Shown here: positions 1 to 7,400 of the stretch, in pieces
How the letters are laid out: every line of letters starts with the position of its first letter
Position numbering within the stretch: the first letter of the stretch is position 1
IMG/VR virus record: IMGVR_UViG_3300028197_001952
Span: 1 to 64,000 of that record
Source of the DNA: a virus
Length of the DNA: 64,000 nt
Direction: 5' to 3' (one strand)
Notes under the pieces: model-generated
Databases searched by the model: none
What the model was told of the DNA's origin: nothing
Seen by the model: only the letters and a program-made list of their open reading frames with translations
Made by a program: the position numbers and the translations under genes

Positions 1-956
1 AGATTATCAATTGATGTACCACTATCACCACCACGAACAGGAAGATAGAAATCTTCTGTTAGGTTTTGCATATTGTACTTTAAATTATAATCACCAGTAT
101 TTCTATCAACAAAAGGAACTTTCTTCATTTTGTTAATAATTCTTTGCATATAGTTATCAACTTCTGTTGGAGGGATATTACCAATATCAATTTTGAAAAC
201 TCTCTTTTCAGGTGCTCTCATGATTCTGTGAATCAACATTGCATCTTCCATAAGAGATAATTGTTTCCACAATCTTCTAGCATTTTCAATCATTGATTTT
301 CCATATGGTAACCAGTTTGTATCTGCTAATAATCTAAAATGTGCAATTTCAAAATTTTCATATTCTTCCTTACCATTTGGGTCTTCAGTTATTTTGAACT
401 TAACTGAGTTTGGGTTGGTTGGGTCTGTTCTTTCTAATCTTTCTGTGTTGTAAACTGAATGAGGTGTTACGTTAACAATACCTTTGCCTTCTCCTACTTC
501 TAAACCTAAGAAGAAATCACCATACTTACACATATTTCTTACCCATGGCCATAAGTTGAATTCAACATTAAGGATATCATAGAATAAGTTATTTAAAATA
601 TCTTGTACTTTTTCATTATCAGAGTGAACCATAAGAGTATCACCAAATTCATTCTTTAGTGTAGATTCATCTGCGTATATATCAAGAGCCGATGCTAATA
701 TTGGGTCGTTATCCATTGCATCGTAATCTCTGAAAACTTCTCTACGAACTTGTTGGTATGCCATTGATTGTGCACCACCTGCTTGTTCGAAGAAACTTTT
801 TTGTATCTTCGTGTATCTATCTCTTAACGAGGATAGATTTGTTTGTTGTCTTTCATCACCATCAAAAACTTTTCTTTTACCATCCTTATCAACCGTTACG
901 ATTGCCTTGGTACGAAAGAGTTTTGTTAAACGTCCGAAAAATGAAGTATCTGCCAT
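1..956 (-). CDS. 20: Portal protein, T4 gp20-like (3' end outside window)
   Basis: This gene runs off the left edge of the window, so only the first 318 or so residues are present. I translated it by hand from the ATG at 956. The product starts MADTSFFGRLTKLFRTK and continues through blocks such as ASALDIYADEST, LMVHSDNEKVQDIL and RIMRAPEKRVFKIDIG, which are characteristic of the T4-like portal family. In that family twelve copies form the ring at one head vertex through which DNA enters and leaves and on which the terminase docks. The order terminase, small core protein, portal fits a T4-type head module. The C-terminal half cannot be seen. Confidence 0.93.
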   Translation of the reverse strand, partial: MADTSFFGRLTKLFRTKAIVTVDKDGKRKVFDGDERQQTNLSSLRDRYTKIQKSFFEQAGGAQSMAYQQVRREVFRDYDAMDNDPILASALDIYADESTLKNEFGDTLMVHSDNEKVQDILNNLFYDILNVEFNLWPWVRNMCKYGDFFLGLEVGEGKGIVNVTPHSVYNTERLERTDPTNPNSVKFKITEDPNGKEEYENFEIAHFRLLADTNWLPYGKSMIENARRLWKQLSLMEDAMLIHRIMRAPEKRVFKIDIGNIPPTEVDNYMQRIINKMKKVPFVDRNTGDYNLKYNMQNLTEDFYLPVRGGDSGTSIDN

Positions 957-989
957 TTGTATTTATTTTTTAATTTATAACCTTTATTA

Positions 990-1382
990 TTACCATTTTC
1001 TACAAGACCAATATCTTGCTTTATGTTTTGGTCCAGGTGAATCACAATTGTGTCTTGCTCTGAAAGCTTTTCTTGCATCTGGATTATTCTTTCTAATCGA
1101 CATTGTTTTTTCTCCTGATTTCTTTGCGGAGCTTCCACCATGTCCAAAGTTCACCTTTACTACATTTCCTTTGGGGTTATTAACATATACTTTAAACTTT
1201 TTAACATCACCTTGCATTGGTTTACCAAGTTTAACTGTCCTACCTTGATACTCAGCTTCGTTTATGTCAGATTTATATTCTTTCATAAATTCAGTAAATT
1301 CTTTTACATCTTGATAGTTCTCTACTGTGTATTCTTCACAGTATTCTTGACTTTCTACTAATAAATTATATAATGATATCAT
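990..1382 (-). CDS. Small prohead-core/internal-type virion protein with two predicted protease sites
   Basis: The product has 130 residues. It begins MISLYNLLVES and has two sites of the T4 prohead-protease type: LVE-S after residue 10 and INE-A after residue 42. The second site sits exactly before a compact basic domain starting AEYQGRTVKLGKPMQGD, which contains FKVYVNNPKGNVVKVNFG and ends in a Cys-rich tail (FRARHNC, GPKHKARYWSC). I recall similar C-terminal domains in marine T4-like phages near head genes, but cannot check. The N-terminus resembles that of the large polyprotein (KYLVE versus NLLVE). It lies between terminase and portal and is preceded by its own TATATTTATA box. Inference: a head-internal or core protein processed during maturation. 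Its molecular role is unknown. Confidence 0.75.
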   Translation of the reverse strand: MISLYNLLVESQEYCEEYTVENYQDVKEFTEFMKEYKSDINEAEYQGRTVKLGKPMQGDVKKFKVYVNNPKGNVVKVNFGHGGSSAKKSGEKTMSIRKNNPDARKAFRARHNCDSPGPKHKARYWSCRKW

Positions 1383-1400
1383 AGTTGTTTTGTTCTATAC

Positions 1401-1410
1401 TATAAATATA
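1401..1410 (-). promoter_or_regulatory. TATATTTATA box before the core/portal unit
   Basis: On the coding strand this 10-mer reads TATATTTATA. It fills the 31-base gap between the terminase stop and the ATG at 1382, 18 bases before that ATG. It is one of ten such boxes at the heads of minus-strand units in this window, and probably a promoter -7/-10 element. Confidence 0.55.
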
Positions 1411-1413
1411 GAG

Positions 1414-3003
1414 TTATTTAATTAACCACGTTAGGTCTTCGTTTGTATCACCAACCCTCATTTTCCATGGGTTTTCATCCATAGAATCGTTACCTCCAAA
1501 TCCACTAGCCAATCCCTCGGTAGCTTGTCCTATCCCACCTAATGCCTGTTTGGTTAAATCCACTCCCTCTTGTCTTAATCGAAGTGCAGTATCTCTAACC
1601 CATAATCCAATTGATAATGACATTGTTAAATCATCATTATATCCTTTCATTCCTTCTGCTCGATTGCCATTCCATATAAAAGTAAATAATTCTTCTATCA
1701 ATCTAGAAGAACGTATCGTTACTGATTTTTCTCTGATATATTGTTCCAATTTAGAAATAATCAAAGGTCTAGTTTTAGCTGTTGTAGAAAAACCAGGCAC
1801 CATTCCACGTTCTTCTGCTCTGTATTTATTATGTAATTGATTTTCTACATCAACATATTTTAAATCTTTACTCATATAAAATAAGTTCTGATATGACCTA
1901 TCTATTACTTGTTGAATTACTGCCCAACCAATATTTGCGTTTTCTATTACTAACAATGCTTGATTATATTCAGTTGAAAGAGATACCAAGAAATTTCCAA
2001 AATCTTTTGTATCTAATTTTCCTTTATATTCTGCAACTTGTGTTGATTCTTCAATATCAATCACATGACATGCAGAATAATCTCCTCCATCTCCACGAGC
2101 AACATCCGCTACTACCATATAAGATTTTGTATAGTTTGGATATTCCCATTTCCATAGGTTTCCATCAAATCCAGTTTTTTCAATTGGTTCTTGTACATAT
2201 GTTTCTTTATAAAACATTAAAAGTTGAGGATCTATTACTGTATCACCAGAAGAAACAAAATCACAATCACATTCTTGTGCTGCTCCTTTTGGTCCTAATA
2301 AAACCTCCTGCTCATCTCTCCATGATTGGTCTCTTTCAGGATGAACACTCCAATGTAATCTAATTGTATTGAATGTATTTGTTTCATCTTCTGCACCTAC
2401 CCAAGTTTTGTGAAAGAAATTTCCTACACCATTTGGAGTTGATAAGATAATTGCGTTACCACCCGTTGATAATGTAGATTGGGATGATACCCATATATCT
2501 TCAATCTTATCAATAAAAGCTGCTTCATCAAATACCAAAAGGGATAGTGCTTCAGAACGACCAGCATCTCCTGCTGCAGAAGTTGCTTTTATCTGAGAAC
2601 CATTCGAGTATCTTAAGGATAGTTTGTTATCCTCTACTGTGTTTTGTTTTAACCACGATGGTAAGTACTGATTCATTACACGAACCTTCGTTACAAGGTT
2701 CTTAGCAACTTCTTGTTTGGTTGCAATTACTAATACGTTAAAATCTTGATTGAATAACATTTTCCAAAGTGAAAATCCAGCAGTTAAGGTAGAGATACCT
2801 GTTTGTCTGGATTTAAGGATGATGTTGTATCTATGTTCTGCGAATTGGTCTAAAGTTCTTTCTTGAAATTCATATAAATGAAATGGAATCTTACCACGAA
2901 CTGGATGTTGAATCATACAATACTTTTTCATAAAGTAGATTGGATCTCCAGCACATTTCTGATATTCAAGTTTTATTATATCCTTGAGTGATTGTTTAGC
3001 CAT
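1414..3003 (-). CDS. 17: Terminase large subunit, T4 gp17-like
   Basis: The product has 529 residues, slightly shorter than T4 gp17 (610). Its N-terminal ATPase has a Walker A-like SRQTGIST at 65-72, with Ile where a canonical P-loop has Lys, a variation I recall from other phage terminases. Walker B is LLVFDEAAFI at about 155-164. The C-terminal RNase H-like nuclease shows VVADVARGDGGDYSACHVID near 300-320 and the late acidic motif NDDLTMSL near 460. It pumps DNA into the prohead through the portal and cuts concatemers. The gene follows the 234-residue membrane protein by two bases and lies two genes before the portal. No small terminase subunit is recognisable nearby. Confidence 0.95.
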   Translation of the reverse strand: MAKQSLKDIIKLEYQKCAGDPIYFMKKYCMIQHPVRGKIPFHLYEFQERTLDQFAEHRYNIILKSRQTGISTLTAGFSLWKMLFNQDFNVLVIATKQEVAKNLVTKVRVMNQYLPSWLKQNTVEDNKLSLRYSNGSQIKATSAAGDAGRSEALSLLVFDEAAFIDKIEDIWVSSQSTLSTGGNAIILSTPNGVGNFFHKTWVGAEDETNTFNTIRLHWSVHPERDQSWRDEQEVLLGPKGAAQECDCDFVSSGDTVIDPQLLMFYKETYVQEPIEKTGFDGNLWKWEYPNYTKSYMVVADVARGDGGDYSACHVIDIEESTQVAEYKGKLDTKDFGNFLVSLSTEYNQALLVIENANIGWAVIQQVIDRSYQNLFYMSKDLKYVDVENQLHNKYRAEERGMVPGFSTTAKTRPLIISKLEQYIREKSVTIRSSRLIEELFTFIWNGNRAEGMKGYNDDLTMSLSIGLWVRDTALRLRQEGVDLTKQALGGIGQATEGLASGFGGNDSMDENPWKMRVGDTNEDLTWLIK

Positions 3004-3005
3004 TA

Positions 3006-3710
3006 TTATTTTTTCTTCTTAAATGAAATTTTCCAATACATAGAACCACCGATGTAAGGTTGTATAGTACTATTTACATTTAATGCACCAATATCCAATC
3101 CCCACATTTTATCTTGCTTATCTTTATATAAAAGGCCAAACTTTGCATTGTTTATAAAGTTAGTTTGGTCAAATCCAGCACCAACACCATAATAGAATAC
3201 TCGTTTAGGTAATTCCTTTACTACTTTTGTATTGTATATTGTAGGAACTTGAAAATTCCATATAACATCTCTACTTACTATTTGATTTTGAGATATAGTA
3301 TCAGTAAGAATACCAAATCCTAAAGTTGGGTTCGGTTTTGTTCCCATTGAATCAATTACAATTTCAGGAGCAAACTCATAAGTTAGTTTTAAAGTATCTT
3401 TAACTACATACTTTGAATAATAATCTTCTATTATTTTAAGAGAATCAACATCTGCTGGAATCTCTACTATTTTTTCAACTACTCTATCTACATACTTAGG
3501 TACATATTTTTTTACTTCTACAATTTTATTAATAAAAACAGTATCTATTTTTTGTTCTAATAGTTCATAGTCTTTTCCATCTACTTTTACTAAATTTTTT
3601 GCAGATTCTCCATCACCACTACATGCTCGCATCAATAGTATAACAACTATTAACCCTATTATTAGTATTTCCTTGAAATACTTTGATAAAATTTTAAAGA
3701 TAATGTTCAT
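3006..3710 (-). CDS. Membrane-anchored protein of unknown function (possible spanin-like)
   Basis: The product has 234 residues. A short N-terminal cytoplasmic part is followed by one hydrophobic segment (about 15-28, ILIIGLIVVILLMR). A Val/Lys/Glu-rich, probably extended periplasmic stretch comes next (KKYVPKYVDRVVEKIVEIPADV). The C-terminal half alternates polar and aromatic residues in a beta-rich pattern (YYGVGAGFDQTNF, MWGLDIGALNV, YIGGSMYWKISFKKKK). A membrane anchor plus a periplasm-spanning part plus a beta-rich end would fit an envelope-disruption or spanin-like protein, but no family was recognised and no holin or lysin neighbours are seen. It overlaps the upstream gene by 17 bases and ends two bases before terminase, so it is co-transcribed with packaging genes. 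Confidence 0.6.
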   Translation of the reverse strand: MNIIFKILSKYFKEILIIGLIVVILLMRACSGDGESAKNLVKVDGKDYELLEQKIDTVFINKIVEVKKYVPKYVDRVVEKIVEIPADVDSLKIIEDYYSKYVVKDTLKLTYEFAPEIVIDSMGTKPNPTLGFGILTDTISQNQIVSRDVIWNFQVPTIYNTKVVKELPKRVFYYGVGAGFDQTNFINNAKFGLLYKDKQDKMWGLDIGALNVNSTIQPYIGGSMYWKISFKKKK

Positions 3711-4350
3711 AATTTTTTTCCCTTAATTCTTCGAAGACGTTTTCTCTATTTGTTTCGAGTTCTTCTATTTCCTTATTACCAATATCAATCATTTCTTGTA
3801 TTTCAGCTTTTACTTCATCTACTGATTTTGGTAATTTCCATTTTTCAACAGTACCATCTTCATTAACATAATCATATTCTTCTTTAACTTCGGTAAGAGA
3901 GTGTTTTAGTTCTTCTAGTTTTTGTTTCCCATAAACAATCATCTTAGTCCAAATCTTATAATTCTGATAAGGAACAAATACTCCTTCTACTCTAAGAACA
4001 GTTTCTTTTTCAGCAGTACAAGTCATACAAAATCCTCCATTTTGGATAAATCTTATATCGTTATCTGTTTTCTTTACAGTTTTACACGTAGCGTTTTTAC
4101 AATTATTCTTTTCTTGAAGATATTTTCTTATTTTTTGGAATGCTTCGTGATTTTTACCTGTTTTTAATGTATATCCTTCCTTCTTTTCGAATTTATGATT
4201 TTCATCTTCCCACTTATCTCCTATATTACGAGATTCTTTTGCTTTAGTATATCCAACAGTAGTATTTTTATCATACTCACCTGTTTCAACCATATCAACC
4301 AACTTTCTTCTAGTTGGATGCATATATTTCTTTTTGAATTCTTTACTCAT
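3694..4350 (-). CDS. Conserved-looking phage protein with a four-cysteine, zinc-ribbon-like centre
   Basis: The product has 218 residues and I cannot assign it. The N-terminal third is basic (MSKEFKKKYMHPTRRK). The centre carries CKNATC and CMTC about 24 residues apart, a possible zinc-binding pair. The C-terminal half is acidic and probably helical or coiled (KLEELKHSLTEVKEEYDYV and later EEIEELETN-like stretches). It is the first gene of the unit that leads into terminase and starts behind a TATATTTATA box. That position could fit a terminase partner, but nothing in the sequence proves it. Confidence 0.65.
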   Translation of the reverse strand: MSKEFKKKYMHPTRRKLVDMVETGEYDKNTTVGYTKAKESRNIGDKWEDENHKFEKKEGYTLKTGKNHEAFQKIRKYLQEKNNCKNATCKTVKKTDNDIRFIQNGGFCMTCTAEKETVLRVEGVFVPYQNYKIWTKMIVYGKQKLEELKHSLTEVKEEYDYVNEDGTVEKWKLPKSVDEVKAEIQEMIDIGNKEIEELETNRENVFEELREKNYEHYL

Positions 4351-4378
4351 TGTTACACATTAGGTTATACTTGTTATA

Positions 4379-4388
4379 TATAAATATA
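4379..4388 (-). promoter_or_regulatory. TATATTTATA box before the terminase unit
   Basis: The coding strand reads TATATTTATA within a longer alternating A/T run. It lies 28 bases before the ATG at 4350, in the 61-base gap after the polyprotein gene. Confidence 0.55.
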
Positions 4389-4411
4389 TAAAAATGAAGA
4401 AACCGATAATT

Positions 4412-7400
4412 TTAGAAGAAAATACCGAGTATCTGATTTACAGATGCAAACGTTCCTGTTAACTTAAAGGTATTACCACCATAAACAAATACAATACCTT
4501 CATTTGGTACAATTTTCTTAGAACCACCAATAGATTGTAATCTACCAAGTTCTAATTTAAGTTTTTCTATCTTTTTTGGGTCACCTGATTTCTTAACATC
4601 TTTGATTGTCTTATCAATTCGTTTCTTTATATCACGAACTGCCTTATCAGGATTAACTGTTAGTGCAGATGAGGTAAACTCTAACACTTCTGCACCCAAA
4701 CCTAAGAATATTTGTTCAAACTTCATTAAGTTATTCTTACCAATCTTCTTTTGGTCATCTTTATCTGTTTTCTTAGCCCATTCTAATGTTTTTTCATCAG
4801 TAATGTTCTTTTTATCCAATCTAAACTTCTTATCAAAGAATGCCCATCTCTTAACTAACCCCATTTTGGTTTTATTATCAAGTGATGTGGGTGAATTCTT
4901 ATCAACCCATTGTGACCACCATGCTTGATGGTAATCAGCAACACCATCGGTATCCTTTAAACTAAATTCTTTCTGTAATTTAGATATCTGTGATGAGTAT
5001 TTGGATTTACTCTTACTTAAACTTTGTGATTTGGGTAAATTAACTACAGGTGGTCCTTGAATAGTGTAATTATCTTGTACATCTTTGTTTACTTGTTTAA
5101 TCATACCAGCTAATATTCTAGCTGCATCACCATTCTCTCCAATTGCGATTCCATCCATATTAAATTCCATAGTTCCATGAAATACCAATAATGCTTGTCC
5201 ATAAGGAATCACATTAACTGATGTTGGGTATATTACCTCAAGATTCATGAAACATGCACCTTGTTTGAATACTTTATCTCTTTGTTTTTCAGATAATGAT
5301 TTAATAGAATCTGAAAGGTCTTTCATTGCAAAGTTATATGCTTTTTCTAATTCACCTCTACCAGCAAATTTATCAGCAACTGCTTTAATATCTAAAGCAT
5401 TCTCACCTTTGTTCTTTAAGTGTCCTTTATTTCTTGCTGCTACTAATCTTCCATCTCTCCATGAAATAGCTAGTGCTTGGCCATCTGTTTTTTCTCTTGT
5501 GAACTCTAATGTACCTTCTAAAGCACGATTTACGATATCTTTAAGTTGTCCAAAGGTTAAATTGATATCAGTATCAAATGGATGAGACATATGCCCATAC
5601 GCACCACCTTCTTGAAGTAATTTAGATTCATTTATGTTTTCGTTGATTAGTTGTTGTGGTGTTTTAGTGTTTGGTATAAACATTTCAACTAACTTATTAT
5701 CAATATCACTTATTAACTGTTCTATTTCATTCATAAACTTTTCTTTTTCCTTATTTTTTATCCACACTCCCATTTCAGGTCCTTTAATATCAGATGGTAC
5801 ATCTTTTCCGCCAACAGATAATTTAAACTTTATGAATTTTTTCATATCCTTACCTATAATTTTACCAAACTTAATAATTTGTTCATCAGAAAGTGAAGTT
5901 TTATTTTGTAGTTTCTTAAATATTACAATTTCTTCTGATTTGAAGTGCTGTAGTGATACTAAAAATACAATATTATTTCTCTCATCATTGGTATAAGTTA
6001 ATTTGTTTAATTGTTTTCCTAATACAGATGGAGCATTCTTCTTAAGTAGTGATGAAATGAATAGAATATAATCATTATCCTTGATATAAGGTTTAGATAT
6101 CTTAAGATTTGGGAATATTAGTGAAGTAAATCCAATCTTATCATTCAACTCCATATACTTTTTAGTATCTTTAGCTGATTTAATTGATTTTATCACTTCA
6201 TCTCTCACTCTTTCATAACTAACTCCTTTTAGTGATGGATCCTTTTGTAATGCATCAAGTAATTCTTTATCTAAGTTTCCACCCAATCTTGCTTGGAATC
6301 TTAGAGCTCTTAATTTTCTCAATGGGTCTTCATCGAATCTCTCTGATGCCTTACCAACTGTTCTGATGTTTTTCTTTTTTAAATCTTTTATACCACCAAC
6401 TAAATCTACAATCTCTTTTCTATCTATATCATAAAACAAAGCATTGATAGTTAAATCTCTTCTTTTTACATCACCTTCAATATCTGTATAGTCAACAGCG
6501 GAAGGTCTTCTACCTTTACCAATATCTTTTCTAAATGTTGCAATCTCATGTCCACCAACTATTACAACTCCAAATGATTTTCCAACTTCAACGGTTTTCA
6601 TTCCTAAATCTTTTGCAATCTTTAACACCTCATCTGGTTTTGCATCTGTTGCTAAATCAAAATCCTTTGGTGATTTACCAAGTATCGCATCTCTTACTGC
6701 ACCACCCACCACATAAAGTTTCTTACCATTCTTTTTAAAAGCTTTTTGGATTTTAATAATATCAGATGGAACTTTAAGTTTCAATGTATTCTCACCCAAT
6801 CTTTGCAATCCTGCAGGTGGTGGTGTTAGTGGGTCATAACCAAAACATCTATTTCTATAATCTTGTTCTGATTCATTTGGTAATCTTTTACATTGTTCAT
6901 CTAAACCACTTCTATCGTGTTTAGAGAATTTACCTAATTTATCGAATGCTCTGAATGATTTTAGTTTATTTACTTTTTTAGGTGTCATTACAGATAGTTG
7001 TTTATATCTCATATGGTTTTTAACAATGTAAAATACATTTGCTGGATTACCACCAACGGATTCTATAAACTTTTTATACTTCTTTACTAAAGATGCAGAT
7101 ACTTTCTCATGTCCAAAGTGTGTAATGTGTCCTTTCTTTGGATGAATACCAGCAGTTTCATCTTTTCCTATATCATGGAACATTGCTGCAATTGCAATAT
7201 CAATATCATCTTCTTTGATTGAACGATTTACAACTACGATTGTGTGTTTAAGTACATTACCTTCAGGATGTTTATCTACTCTTTGACCGAAGTTCTTTAG
7301 ATTGTAAACTCTTTTTTGTAAATCCGAAGGCATCTTTTTGAATAAAGATTTGAAATCTGTGATTCCTAAATCTTTTAATCCTTCTTTGATTGGTTCATAT

